Shown: positions 11,926 through 26,479, numbered from the stretch's first letter. The stretch is 64,000 nt of DNA from Unio delphinus (GCA_029339505.1 JAQISU010000057.1:4856001-4920000), one strand, 5' to 3'. The notes: a model not told the origin generated them from the letters alone. Program-made: numbers and translations.

Positions 11926-12739
11926 AAACTTTATATTTAAATTAGTGCTGGAAGACACATCATATTTGGTATGCAATTTTACAGTATGATTACTGGGTAA
12001 CTCTTTAGTGAAGTTGGAGTGTGAAAGCATACATAATTTTGGTACATGTATTTGTGTTAGGAATATGCAGTAAAAAGTCAGTGGAATTTTAAATGGCAAG
12101 CCATGGTTGTAGTTTTAAACTGAACTTTCAAAACACAAATTCTGACAAAATTTCCTCACCAGGCATGACTGAGAAAGAAAGATAATTAGTGAATATTTGC
12201 CCATACAGTAAATGCCCAAAAAATAAAAAGTTATTTCCATAAATCATTCTCAAAATAGAAGTTGATGTCTGAGAAGCTAATGGCCCCCTGCTTGCTCAGG
12301 GATAAGAATGTGCTTGATGCCCCCCAACCCTCGTATGTCACAAGAAGGGACTAACAGAGACAACCTCTTTGCCCTGGGATGCATCCTGTGTTGATGTTAC
12401 TTGGAAGCATCAAGTGATGATGTTCATGCCCTGGAATGCATCTTGTGAATATGTTTCTGGAATGATTCCTGTGATTATGTTTCTGGAATGCATCCTGTGA
12501 TGATGTTCCATCAGAGATCTTTAAAAGAGTGCAGTTTATTATTTACTTTGTATCTGAAGAAACTTCATCTGGATTTCTTTTGTGCTCTTTGGGGGATAAT
12601 TAAAACTGATGCATTACTGTATAGCCAGGATTGTGCTTATATATATATATTTATACCACATACGTTAAAAATAACATGGCATTTAAAGTGTTGGTATAAA
12701 GCAAATCTATATACCAATACTATTGGTATATCAAATAGT
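11926..12739. other. giant intron, no clear feature
   Basis: Contains a short degenerate repeat near 12370-12500 (ATGCATCCTGTG and TGATGTT recurring at about 40-50 bp). No coding signal was recognised. Confidence 0.55.
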
Positions 12740-14270
<1,531 letters not shown>

Positions 14271-14331
14271 TTAATGAAAAATTTATACATCTCATGGTAT
14301 ATCATTGATACAGTGTACATACTATACATAT

Positions 14332-14335
<4 letters not shown>

Positions 14336-14369
<34 letters not shown>
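14336..14369. repeat. (TA)n microsatellite
   Basis: About 17 TA dinucleotides directly right of the hairpin, ending in a short CA run. Confidence 0.95.
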
Positions 14370-14378
<9 letters not shown>

Positions 14379-15569
14379 ACATACACTACCTTCTACCTTA
14401 ATTGAAGTCAAAATGAAACATTATTTCTGTTTGTCACTGTTTCCATTTTATCAATCTTCTACAGGTACTTAATATTTGAAAACTTTAACTTATAGCCAAG
14501 TAATGAAGTCAAGAAGTTATAAACAAATGTAAACTTTATGTGTTTATACAAATCAGGTCTTTTGCCCCATTATTAGTAAGTTTCAATTTTTTTTAAAAAA
14601 CATGTGCAAGATACTTTATGAACCAGGACAACCTTAGAGTTCAACTCAACAAAGAATTCCTATCTCCACTTCTAATATTCTTTAAAGCCCCAAATCAAAT
14701 AAAAGTGGATATCTAATGTTGATATAGACTTCTTTTTACAGGTAGGTAAGTAAACAGTTACAACCACAAGAAAAGGAATGTTCTTGCTTAAGAATTATCC
14801 ATTGTTTTCAAGCACGGTCAGCTAGTTTATACTTAGAAACTGAGTCATGAAAACTGTACAGTATTATCCTGAAGTGCTGCCTTCTTCAATAGCGTGCAGT
14901 CAAATTATTCCAATATAACAACAATAAATGATTCTCCACCTTGTGTTACGAAACATTTCTGAACATGGCAAAAAAGTAATATAACAATTGTTCCAACTTC
15001 TAACAAAATCTGACAAAGTTTTCAAGAGAAGAAAACAAAGAGTACCATGAATAACACAACTCATGCTAAATAGTCTTCTTTTTAGGTCCTAGTATGTATG
15101 GTTATCGTTGGTGTTTATTAACTAATGGGTCTCAATGACCTCAACCTTTAGCTAAGGTATCCTGACTTGAATTATACATTATTTTGAGAAACCATTATCT
15201 GCTGAACCAACTTACCATACTCATGACCTGTGACCTTAGACTAGTTTTCTTTTTTAAACTAAGAGCAAGTAATTCAAAATGTGTGATCAAGGAACTTTTA
15301 AAAAATGTTATTCAAACTGGCATTATCTTCCTTATGTGACCTTGACATTTGACTTTTTGACTGCCAGATCCCAAATATTTAGAAGAAAAAAATCACAATA
15401 TTTTGGAAATGCAGAGAACATGTGTCCATCTGCTTCAATTTCATGGGAAAAGGGCACATACTAGCACAATTTCTGTATTTAAGTATATACATTTTTATCA
15501 GCTCATTTGCATATTTGCATACTACGTATTGTATGTCGATCTGGAGATACATTTATTTCTAAATGAAAT

Positions 15570-15570
<1 letters not shown>
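14370..15570. other. giant intron, no clear gene
   Basis: At 15130-15370 there are TGACCT(C/T) motifs (CAATGACCTCAACCTTTAG, TGTGACCTTGACATTTGAC) like those of the dispersed repeat at 5715-6215. Otherwise nothing was recognised. Confidence 0.5.

Positions 15571-15571
<1 letters not shown>

Positions 15572-15645
<74 letters not shown>
15572..15645. repeat. (TA)n(GA)n compound microsatellite
   Basis: A TA tract of about 42 bp is joined to a GA tract of about 32 bp. Open frames on both strands read YIYI and RERE and are artefacts. Confidence 0.95.
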
Positions 15646-15647
<2 letters not shown>

Positions 15648-17234
15648 AATTCAACAACTTTGTTATCAATTTTCTTGCATCTACTTAAAATATTCAAAGT
15701 AAACAACTCTAACAGAAAAACTGTGAGCAATTCAATTATACATGTCATCTAATAGCTTAGTTTATGAGTTTTTTAGCTTACTGCTTAGACATATAACTGA
15801 AAAACAGACTAAAAGACTTCTGAATATTTAATTAATAATGCTTTGAATGCTTTATATCCTGATAAAACTTGAAACATTGGCTTATTTCATTGAGATTAAA
15901 TGTAACTTTAAACAAAAACTGTACTGTCTCCTTAAATAAAACAGATAGCTCCAGCCCTTTCTCAAAGGAGCTTCTTCAATCTGCTTTTTTACCGCAGAGT
16001 AATGAAGAAAAAGAAAAAAAGTCTCATCAAATGTTATTCATCACTTTTATTGCTTTATTAGTACATGCATTAAGACTCATGGAAACAATGTTACAGTACC
16101 ATATATACTCATGTAAAGTTGTACTTACTCAGATCTACCATCACATAATGACTTGGCAGATCTGAATCTATGCAATTTGTTTGGCCTCATCAGTAGAACA
16201 AACAACACAGTCCCTCGACAGACAATGTAGTATGTAATGGCAGATCTGGGTACTAGTGTATACTACTTGCAGTTGAACCTGTTCATGTGTGATCATGTTT
16301 GATCATACACTATTTACACAGCACCTAATATGAAAGCAGATGTGCAATTGAACAATACTACTTAGAATAAGTACTTATCAATACAGACATACTCGGAAAA
16401 TTCAAATCTTAGTCACTCTGATACAACTTGGAATGATGGTCTTACAACAACAAAACATTTCCATTCATATGCATTTTGAATATCATAATTGCTTAGTTCC
16501 TTTAATACTAAGATCTAAACTTTTCTGATGTTTATTCAATGTGAAAGGATCAATTTAAAAAAATGAAGAAGGTGAGAAAATGTTGTATACTGCCGTTCAA
16601 GCATTGAAGGAAAAAATAATGTAAGAGAAAATTCAATGTACTGGTAAAGACTATGTAAGAGAAAAATTCAATGTACTGGTAAAGACTACCAGGCTTTGGC
16701 AACTGTTCCAATCGTAATATCAACTGTTACTGTTTCTGAAGTTTTGAGTTTTTGCCAAAAAAAGAAACTGAAGTTGAGTTTGAATTGATTAACACCTACA
16801 AAACATTTTCAATAGATTAAACATGTCATGTATATTTCTTGGCATATCATGATACATGTATCATGTATACATACATGTATACATGTATCATGATGATTAT
16901 TTTCTAAAAGTTTAACTTCTCTGATATTTAGTGAAAGTGAAACAATTAACCAATAACAAAATCTAGGAGGACTTTAATAATTTTCGAGTGTTGTATTTCT
17001 TCATGCAGCCCCCATCTTTGTAGAAAGCATTCTCTTGCCTGTCACTGACCTCAAAACACTTGACTCAAAAGTCCAACAAAACATTGTGGATCACAGACTT
17101 TGTATCCCGTTTCCTAACTTCTGCAATATAAATATAGTAATCCCTTGTGACAACACTATTAAGGTAACCAGCCATTCAAGTATATAGGTATGGTTGCCTT
17201 GTACAATAAAAAAAAATATAATTCAACCAGTATC
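15646..17234. other. giant intron, small repeats only
   Basis: Contains a 36-bp direct duplication at 16620-16690 (AATTCAATGTACTGGTAAAG twice) and a self-complementary cluster at 16846-16893 built from ATGATACATGTATCAT. No coding signal was seen. Confidence 0.55.
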
Positions 17235-18812
17235 ATTGGTCCATGATCATTCCTGTATTATATCAGGGATTGTGTTATACTGATATACTTTATAATGGGA
17301 TCCATGATCATACCTGTATTATATCAGGAATTGTGTTGTACTGATATACTTTATAATGGGATCCATGATCATACCTGTATTATATCAGGGATTGTGTTGT
17401 ACTGATAAACTTTATAATGGGATCCATGATCATACCTGTATTATATCAGGAATTGTGTTGTACTGATATACTTTATAATGGGATCCATGATCATACCTGT
17501 ATTATATCAGGAATTGTGTTGTACTGATAAACTTTATAATGGGATCCATGATCATACCTTATAATATATGGGATTGTGTTATACTGATATACTTTATCAT
17601 GGGATCCATGATCATACCTGTATTATATCAGAGATTGTGTTATACTGATATACTTTATAATGGGATCCATGATCATACCTTATTATATCAGGGATTGTGT
17701 TATACTGATATACGTTATCATGGGATCCATGATCATACCTGTATTATATCAGGGATTGTGTTGTACTGATATACTTTATAATGGGATCCATGATCATACC
17801 TTATTATATCAGGGATTGTGTTATACTGATATACTTTATAATGGGATCCATGATCATACCTTATTATATCAGGGATTGTGTTATACTGATATACTTTATC
17901 ATGGGATCCATGATCATACCTGTATTATATCAGGGATTGTGTGATACTGATATACTTTATAATGGGATCCATGATCATACCTTATAATATATGGGATTGT
18001 GTTATACTGATATACTTTATCATGGGATCCATGATCATACCTGTATTATATCAGGGATTGTGTTATACTGATATACTTTATAATGGGATCCATGATCATA
18101 CCTTATAATATATGGGATTGTGTTATACTGATATACTTTATCATGGGATCCATGATCATACCTGTATTATATCAGGGATTGTGTTATACTGATATACTTT
18201 ATAATGGGATCCATGATCATACCTTATTATATCAGGGATTGTGTTATACTGATATACTTTATAATGGGATCTATGATCATACCTTATAATATATGGGATT
18301 GTGTTATACTGATATTCTTTATAATGGGATCCATGATAATACCTTATAATATATGGGATTGTGTTATACTGATATACTTTATCATGGGATCCATGATCAT
18401 ACCTGTATTATATCAGGGACTGTGTTATACTGATATACTTTATAATGGGATCCATGATCATACCTGTATTATATCAGGGATTGTGTTATACTAATATACT
18501 TTATAATGGTATCCATGATCATACCTGTATTATATCAGGGACTGTGTTATACTGATATACTATTAGCCATATACTTTATAATGGGATCCATGATCATACC
18601 TTATAATATATGGGATTGTGTTACACTGATATACTTTATAATGGTATCCATGATCATACCTGTATTATGTCAGGGATTGTGTTATACTGATATACTTTAT
18701 AATGGGATCCATGATCATACCTGTATTATATCAGGGATTGTGTTATACTGATGTACTTTATAATGGGATCCATGATCATACCTGTATTATATCAGGGATT
18801 GTGTTATACTGT
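17235..18812. repeat. 60/61-bp minisatellite, about 26 copies
   Basis: The unit contains GGGATCCATGATCATACC, TATATCAGGGATTGTGTTAT and ACTGATATACTTTATAAT. Units of 61 bp (CCTGTATTATATCAGG) and 60 bp (CCTTATTATATCAGG or CCTTATAATATATGG) are interspersed. Each unit has the palindrome ATGATCAT and overlapping BamHI and BclI sites. One irregular join lies at about 18560-18575. Several open frames run through it but shift at each 61-bp unit. Confidence 0.96.
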
Positions 18813-19604
18813 CTAGCTTTATAGTGAAGAACCACAAAGTAGTGGATTTCCAAATTATTTCATTTAATGTTGAAAATCCTGGTGACTTGTTGCTTCCTTT
18901 AAGTGATCTTCCATTTTAGGTAATAGTTCATTCATCTGGCTAATGCATTAAATAAGTTTTTTTTTTCAACCTGAGAAGTGTACCAAACATTTGAAGTCTA
19001 AAACTCCAAGTAAGGAAAATGATGGATTGAAGAGATATTTATATAAGATAAGAAAACAGTCTACTCCAGAGAGACTGCTTGTTATTCATGGTCCTTTTTA
19101 TTTTCATCAAAAGACTGCTCTTAAAAATCTGTATGATCTTCAAATTTTCTTTAGTTTTCACTTGAGAATTTATACAGTATACATGTACTACATTTGAAAC
19201 ATTATTGTTTCAAGTATTACCATCAGTTGAACATCCAGGAGAGATAACTAAAAGATGAAACCATTTACCTAAATCTGAGTTACCTTCCTTGACTTAAAAT
19301 TGACCTAAAAAGTTGCTTAATCTGTTCAGTCAATATTTTTAGTAACACCATCATAGTTCATGATTTTTTTGTAATGCCAACAATATTAGGCAAAAGAAAA
19401 CTGTTACCAATCCAAAGACATGAAAGGATTCTGTTTCCTCATCTATGAAAACAGCAAAATAAGGAAAAGGTTTAAATCCTTCAAAGACGATAATCATAAA
19501 AAAAAGAAAAAGACAATCTCAAGATAAAATTTCAAAAACACTGAAAAAATGATCAAAATTATACAAGTATTTTATTTAAAAAATCACTTTTTTCATTTCT
19601 CCAG
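18813..19604. other. giant intron, no feature seen
   Basis: AT-rich, no recognisable repeat or coding sequence. Confidence 0.6.
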
Positions 19605-19732
19605 TTGTTGTTCAAGGGTTTAATGCCATTTTTCAGCACAAGACGGGCTATACATGGTGGCCAGTATTAATGGTGGAGGAAGAGCCTAGGAAAAACCCTT
19701 GGAAAAAACCACCAACCCACGAGTAGCTGATT
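19605..19732 (-). mobile_element. SINE-A, 3' part only
   Basis: On the minus strand this matches the SINE-A body and tail: GTGGGTTGGTGG, TTCCTCCACCATTAATACTGG, then CTGAAAAATGGCATTAAACC and a CAA tract. The tRNA-like head is missing, so the copy is 5' truncated. Confidence 0.85.
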
Positions 19733-21580
19733 TCTCCATGGAAAAGGGTGAAAAGAAGTCAGTGGGAGTCTCATAATTCTGACAGTCGATACTCAGATTG
19801 TCTAAATGGAGAAATTAGATTTATTCCTTTCCAGAAACATACACAAAACTTTGATTAATAAAGAACTTTTTGTAGTCAGCTGGATATGGAAATAATTGAT
19901 GGCATAAACAAATGTAGAAAGTATGCCCCATCGATGACTTGAAGAAAGATAAAATGAAATTGAAAAATATATGTAAAAAAAAAAAGGTTTCTAGAATATG
20001 GGTGGAGAACCCCTTAACTTGTGGATTTTGATGTATATTATTTTTCTTGTATAGGTTGGACTGAAACCCAGACTGCATTATTTTAAAGTTTGAAAATTTA
20101 TATTTTAATGTATGATTATTCCCCCCCAAAAATTCCAACAATTGAGTAACTCTTTACTTTCTCATGGGGCTGAAGGATGGTTGGGGATATAGACATCTAC
20201 TAATAAGAAATACCTAAATAATGGTTTCAGATTAATATCATCCAATATATTAAGCACACAAATAGATATTTACATCAACAGACATCAATGATCAAACTTC
20301 CATCAGACAAACACAGTAGAACCATAACGTTATTATGTACAACAGTATACTTCTAAATGGTAATTATTTAGGATTTTGTTATTAATTTTTAAATTAATTT
20401 ACTTCAAAGGCGGCATAAACATAAGCCAATTAAAGTAAATAAGGATAAGATTATTTACTAAATATATAAAAGCATCTTTTGCAGCAAATTTCCTTTTTCA
20501 GGAATAAGTTCTCAAGCAGCTATGAAACTGACTTTTATTATTTACTGAAATAAAACTTAGATTATTACTATACAAACTTAAACTACAAATATAAATATTG
20601 TCTACTGCAATATAATTTATATTAACTTTGTAATTTTACATTCTTAAGAGTAATACAAATCATTTTTAATAACATATCACTCCAATTGAAACATATTTCT
20701 GTGCCAAATACTGCATGTTTGTCATGGTTAACAGGTAACATCATGTCACATGATTGGTAGGTAGAGTGATTTATCATTTGGGGTAAGGTCAATTCAGTCT
20801 AGGTTTGACTTTTTCAGGGAAAGCACACGCGAGTTTCATGAATGGTGTAGTGTCCAGTAACTCATTCGGAATTTAACACTAAACTTCATAAAGAAATCTA
20901 CATAGGTATCACATTTCAGGCAAATCTAAATACTGTATAAAGATTATATTTCAATTGCATATTGCATAGCCAATCTGTCATATTTTAATGAGTTTCTTAA
21001 ACTCACACATTTATGTAAACAATTTTATCTCTTCAATCATTCTTGAAATTAAGTAATTGTCAGCCAGACAATAAACTGCCTCTATTTAAAAATTCTATTG
21101 TGTAAAAGAATTTTTCTAATGTTCCTTCTTAAATAGTAGACTGTGTAATATTGCTTGATGAGTATTTAACTATCTACCATTTTCTCATTATAGGCCAAGC
21201 TGATTTATCATATGATGACACACACAACATAAGTACAATTCAGACATGGATATAAAACAGAAATTAATGGCACAAATCTATCCATTCAGAGACATAATGA
21301 ATTAACAGATAGGCACGCAACCAGGCAGTGATATTGGGGTTATAGGGTCAAAATGGAGTATAGAATAGCTGATGAATCCACAAATGCCTGCAAAACAGGA
21401 AACAAGTGGAGCTGATATTGCTCATCTGGATTACTTAACTAACCTCATTAGTCGGACTCTACAACTAGAAACCATAATTTCAAAATCTGTCTTAAATTTA
21501 AAAAATGCTAGACGGGGAATCAATCAATTTTTGTTCCTTTACACTGATGAAAAACAAGAGACTGATTGATGGATTGATGT
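19733..21580. other. giant intron, no feature seen
   Basis: Long AT-rich stretch with no recognised gene or repeat. A minus-strand open frame at 19821-20141 has no recognisable content. Confidence 0.55.
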
Positions 21581-21589
21581 TCTACTGGG

Positions 21590-21790
21590 TTTAGTTTCAT
21601 TTTGGTTTGGTTTGGTACTTTAAGGTACATCAACACAAGTAGGTTATTTAGTCTGGAGACAATGTGGTGTAAAGTGCTTTGCCCTTGCAGTAGCTGACCC
21701 AGGCTGCAGGTCAAATGGTAGATTTGAATCTGCTCCCATTTTGAAAGTGAGTCTGACATGCTAACCACTGAGCGTGACCATGGCTCCTGC
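21590..21790 (-). mobile_element. SINE-C, about 200 bp, with target duplication
   Basis: On the minus strand this begins GAGCCATGGTCACGCTCAGT followed by GGTTAGCATG (A-box-like), with a B-box-like AGATTCAAATCT. It is a tRNA-derived head distinct from families A and B. The tail reads ACTAAATAACCTACTTGTGT and TACCTTAAAGTACC, with simple CCAAA repeats. It is flanked by TCTACTGGG at 21581-21589 and 21791-21799. A 3' part of the same family lies at 30663-30785. Confidence 0.85.
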
Positions 21791-21879
21791 TCTACTGGGC
21801 AAACTATTTTCCCAGGAATTCAAGAAAAGAACGTTTCTTCCTTTTTATCTGTTGAGTTTTTAAATCAGATTCTCTGAGC

Positions 21880-22215
21880 CATTGATCTAGAACTAAGTTC
21901 CAGATATCATAAGAAGTCTTTTCGTAAAAGCCCAATGCTAATATGACCATCAGAATTAGTGATAACAGGATTTCAAAATGGCCACTGTGGTATGATTATC
22001 CATTCAAAAGAGCTAGTAATAAGATTTTCAAGCTGGTCATTGTGGATATCATCTTGGATGTCAGAACAGTACCATTTTCATTTAGGACTAATTAGACTGT
22101 GGAAGGGGTGTGTCAAGTTTCATGGCAATTCTCTAAGTGGGTTGGAGATAGTAATAAGAAACACATCCTCACTCAAAGACAGGACAATGACACCAGTTAA
22201 AAATCTATTTTGAGA
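21880..22215. repeat. dispersed repeat with AAGATGGC-type motifs
   Basis: Segments such as GTGATAACAGGATTTCAAAATGG, TGGATGTCAGAACAGTACCA and TTTTCATTTAGGACTAA recur at 26480-27100 in the same order, so this is one interspersed or degenerate tandem family. The plus-strand open frame at 21959-22213 lies inside it. Confidence 0.6.
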
Positions 22216-22439
22216 TGACCTAATTATTATGCATGGATGATGCTCACCAGCCAGTCTATCCTGGATCCGAATGATACAAGACTACTAAATACCAAATATA
22301 ACAAAACTAGTTCATAAATGAAGCCTTCATCAGATGCATATCATCATCTTATTAACATCCAGGTATGTCCTTCCTAATTGTCCAAGATCTTAATGATGCA
22401 AGCCAATATTCCAAGTCAGATTGAAATAAGATCAGACAA

Positions 22440-22500
22440 ATGTGCTCCAGAAGAGAGATTAAGATCAGAGAGATTAAGCTCAGAGAGATTAAGATCACCT
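22440..22500. repeat. small tandem repeat (AGAGAGATTAAGATC)
   Basis: About three to four imperfect copies of a 15-bp unit. Confidence 0.75.
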
Positions 22501-22982
22501 CAATAATGTGTTATATGTTGCTCATATCTGAACGTAACCATGGTTTGAATTTAATATACATTTATCAAAGGATTGATCAAAATCAGATCAATACTGAATT
22601 TGTGTTTTCATGAACTATCTATGGCATGGCCTTGTTTGCACTCTGTACAATGTCTCATAATTTATAATGCTTTTCATTGTTGTGATTCACTTTAACAGCA
22701 TTATAGACAGAAAGCAGTGTATCTGTATTATATTTAGCTTCACAAAAGTATATGGAATGACACGTTTCTCAATGAAATTTAAGGAAGAGAAATTGACCTA
22801 CTTGCACACAATGAGAAAAGCTTACTTTAAAAGTTGAGCTAAACCTAGTGTTTGTATTATACTGGTTTTAAAAATACTAATAATTTACTGAAATCGTTAA
22901 TTTTAGTATAACCTGATTGAGACAGTTATGACAGAGTTCATCAATAACAATATTTAAATGAACGTAGTAACTCCTGAGCTAT

Positions 22983-23129
22983 TTGTTTGTTTGTTTGATT
23001 AGGATTTTTAACGTAGATTTTAAAAAAATTCAGTCAGTTTAAAGTGATGTCAAGCACTGGGACAACATGCCACACACCTGCTTTTGTGGCAGATGCTCTA
23101 ACCACTAGGCCACCGGAGCAGTGTATGCC
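22983..23129 (-). mobile_element. SINE-B, internally deleted
   Basis: On the minus strand the head (GGTGGCCTAGTGGTTAGAGC) and the 3' tail (ACTGAATTTTTTTAAAATCT, TTAAAAATCCTAATC) match SINE-B, but about 160 bp including the B-box are missing. It is flanked by GAGCTAT at 22976-22982 and 23130-23136. Either an internally deleted form retrotransposed or the deletion came after insertion. Confidence 0.82.
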
Positions 23130-23261
23130 GAGCTATAAAAACACTATTAATCTGATTTGTGTTTTAAAAATATCTGAACCTGAAATAGGTGGGAAATTCA
23201 CTCTGATGGCTATACTATCATGAAAAGGCAGTTTTTTGTTGTTGTTGTAGTTCTTGGACAA

Positions 23262-23660
23262 ACACTAGCAAACTGTACACTAGTCATTACTTTGATATCC
23301 ACTAGCAAACAGCACACCGGAGTCATACGAATATCCACTAGCAAACAATACACTGATATCCACTAGCAAACAGTACACCAAGTCATCACTTTGATATCCA
23401 GAAGTAAACAGTACACCAGTCATCATTGATATCCACCAGCAAACAGTACACAGAGTCATCACTTTGATTTCCACATGGAAACAGTTTACTAGTCATCACA
23501 GATATTCACTATCAAACAGTACACTGGTGATCACTCTGATATCCACTAGCAAACAGTACACTCTTTGATATCCACAAGCAAACAGTACACCAGTCATCAC
23601 TGCTATTTACTATCAAATGGTACACTGGTCATCACTCTGATATCCACTAGCAAACAGTAG
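23262..23660. repeat. 37/38-bp degenerate minisatellite, about 10 copies
   Basis: The unit contains CCACTAGCAAACAGTACACC and AGTCATCACTTTGATAT. Many copies have internal losses or substitutions. Confidence 0.87.
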
Positions 23661-24620
23661 ATTAGTCTTACTATATCAGCATGTATGTTTCATGAATATT
23701 TTAAGAATACCTTACAAAAATCAATTTTAGTAAAGAAAATGTGTACAACTTACAAACAAAAACTAGGCTGAAAAAGATCTCATCCACATTTCCTTCACAC
23801 TTCAGACTCTGTAAGAAGTGGCCTCCCCCTCCCAAGAGTTTTACCTTTCCCTTTTGTACTGTATTAATTTACTAGTTATGTCACCTCTAACTTGCAACAA
23901 AGAAAGCCTTGCTTTTAATTCAGAGACTGCCTCTAATTACCAGAAGAATAAAGGTTTTCATTAGGAAGCTGTCAAATCTGATGTTGATATCAATAATTTG
24001 CACCAGATTTATTGATATGTATAAAAACTAATAGTGGACTGTTGTCAATCTCTTTCACTGCATTATCTTTACATATCAAAACTGATTCTGATATCTGATG
24101 CTATTTTGTTAATAAATCTCTTACAACAGACATACTTCATCATGACTGATATCTTATGTTTTATTGATCTAAAATTTATCTATATGTGGGGGGGGGAAAA
24201 ATTATATTAATACAAAACTACAGATGCATATGAACAAGAGTTCCACACTCGTGATTATGATTCATGAGATTGAAGCATCTATTCCAGGCATCAGAAATAC
24301 TGTATAAATTTCCTCCTAGAGTAGACACTGTTGGAGACTGTATCACCCTCATTGACCATTTTTATATGATACCCATTATAAAAAGGTCTGATTAGTAACA
24401 TAACAACTTTTTGAGGACCAAAATAACTGAAATGTTTGCAGTAGTTACAGTTTTAAAGATTGCATTTTTTTTCTTCAAAACTTGTGTTGACTAAAGAAAC
24501 TGCCCTAAAACTTTAACTGAAGTTGTATCCAAATTTTAATGTGCAATAATAAAGGGCAAATAGTGTAAAATTTTACTTGGATAGCATATCTTTTTATTTG
24601 TCTTACAACATCACAAGTTT
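23661..24620. other. giant intron, no feature seen
   Basis: AT-rich with a G run at 24187. Nothing else was recognised. Confidence 0.6.
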
Positions 24621-24892
24621 AGGGACACCAGATGGCCAACTGATACAAGGTGTTCACCTTTACCAATCAATGACTCATTATCCACATGGGTTGGAGTTTC
24701 TGGCTAATGCCAACAATTGTATCATTATGTGAGAATGCTTACCACTTAAGTTACTCTTCGGTTGGTGGTTCTTCCCAGGGCTTTCCTGGGTTCTTCCTTC
24801 CAAAAAATAAAATGAATGCCCACCGTAATAGCATTCAATACACACAAAAACTTGTCACAAGCCTATCATGTACTGAAAAATAGGATTAAACA
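24621..24892 (+). mobile_element. SINE-A, old and diverged copy
   Basis: The order matches SINE-A: ACCAGATGGCCAACTGATAC (A-box region), CACATGGGTTGGAGTTTCTGG (B-box region), TATGTGAGAATGCTT, then TTCCTGGGTTCTTCCTTCC and the tail CCTATCATGTACTGAAAAAT. Divergence from the other copies is high. It continues without a break into a minisatellite made of its own tail. Confidence 0.82.
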
Positions 24893-25630
24893 CACACAAA
24901 AACCTGTCACAGCCCAAACATGTACTGAAAAATAAGATTAAACACACCAAAAACCTGTCAAGAGCCTATCATGTGCTAAAAATAGCATTCAACACACACA
25001 AAAGCCTGTCACAAACCAAACATGTACATGTACTAAATAACTGCATCAAACACATAAAAACGATCACAAGCCTATCATGTAATAAAAAAAGAAATTAAAC
25101 GCACAAAAATCTGTTACAAGCCTATCATGTACTGAAAAATAGCATTCAGCACACACAAAAACCAGTCACAAGCCTATCATGTACTGAAAAATAGCATTCA
25201 ACATACAGAAAAACCTGTCACAAGCCTATCATATACTGAAAAATTGCATTCAACACACACAAAAACCTGTCACAAGCCTATCATGTACTAAAAAAAGGCA
25301 ATGCACATAAACCTGTCACAAGCCTATCATGTACTAAAAAAAGGCAACACATAAAAACCTGTTACAATCTTGTCATGTACTAAAAAAAAAGGCAACACAT
25401 AAAAACCTGTCACAAGCCTATCATGTATTAAAAAAAGGCAATACATAAAAACCTGTCACAAGCCTATCATGTACTAAAAAAAAGGCAACACATAAAAACC
25501 TGTTACAAGCTTATCATGTACCGGTACTAAAAAGAGGCATTAAACACACACAAAAACCTGTCACAAGCCTATCATGTACTGAAAAATAGCACTACCGGTA
25601 AACACACACAAAAACCTGTCACAAATCCAT
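24840..25630. repeat. minisatellite derived from a SINE-A tail, about 15 copies
   Basis: The unit is about 40 to 60 bp: ACACACAAAAACCTGTCACA, AGCCTATCATGTACTGAAAA and ATAGCATTCA. The part CCTATCATGTACTGAAAAATAGCATT(A) is the SINE-A 3' end (other copies: CCTATCATATGCTGAAAAATGG). The first unit is continuous with the SINE copy ending here. Length varies mainly in the A run and in the ACACAC link. Confidence 0.88.
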
Positions 25631-26260
25631 TACAGTTTTAAATTTAACAAAGGCTATTACATATGGGATTTTCCAATTCTGTGGGGATTCTGCAGGCCTA
25701 GGTGTGCCCAATTCAAGCTTAAAAAACATATAAAGTGAGCTAGGAGGTTATCAGAATTGAGTTAGTGTCCACTGATATAGCAATCAATGATGACCTGTTG
25801 TTTGAACTGTCAAGTTTATATCACATGTCAAACTCAAGGAACTGTTGTGGTGCATATTGAGAGCTATCAAGTGCCAAAATCTTGGTCTAATCACTATGTC
25901 AATATTAATAAAACTCTTATATGGAGACATTTATGTCAAAAGACTGTAATACAAAATTTACAATGTCAAAAGTTTCATGCATTCGTCTGGGAATTGTACA
26001 TGTGTCTAAGGATTCAGTGGCTTATAGTGTGGATAAAATCTGCCACTGCATAAAAACAAGAAGAAAAAACAAAAAGCAAACTTTGTGCATTGTGAGGCTG
26101 TGGCTAAGTTTAATCCTGACAGAAATATCTGCATCTATATGGTAGTGCACAAAACAATAAATAAATCTGACTGAAATTTCAAAGATACTGCAGGAACAAA
26201 ACATGTTAAATATAACACATTATTTTTAAATCTTTGAAAGGGATCTATGCTCTACTGGCT
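25631..26260. other. giant intron, no feature seen
   Basis: Overlapping open frames at 25787-26053 and 25921-26145 have no recognisable content. A C13-type homopolymer follows at about 26268. Confidence 0.5.
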
Positions 26261-26479
26261 GAATATCCCCCCCCCCCCCCCAAGATTTCAAAAGCAGACC
26301 ATTCTTATAATTTTACTGCCTAGTGTTGAAACCACATATGATTTTCTTCAGCAATTTAACAAGACTTTCAAATTAACTGTTGTGGTGGATATATTGGATG
26401 CAAACCGGGCATATCATTTAGGACCATCAAAGCATCATAAGAAATCAGGCTGTAACCAAATACTGATATGATTGGGGGG

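Noticed and set aside
15403..15748. Open frames on both strands over the TA/GA tract
   Set aside because: They only read the microsatellite as YIYI, RERE or SLSL.
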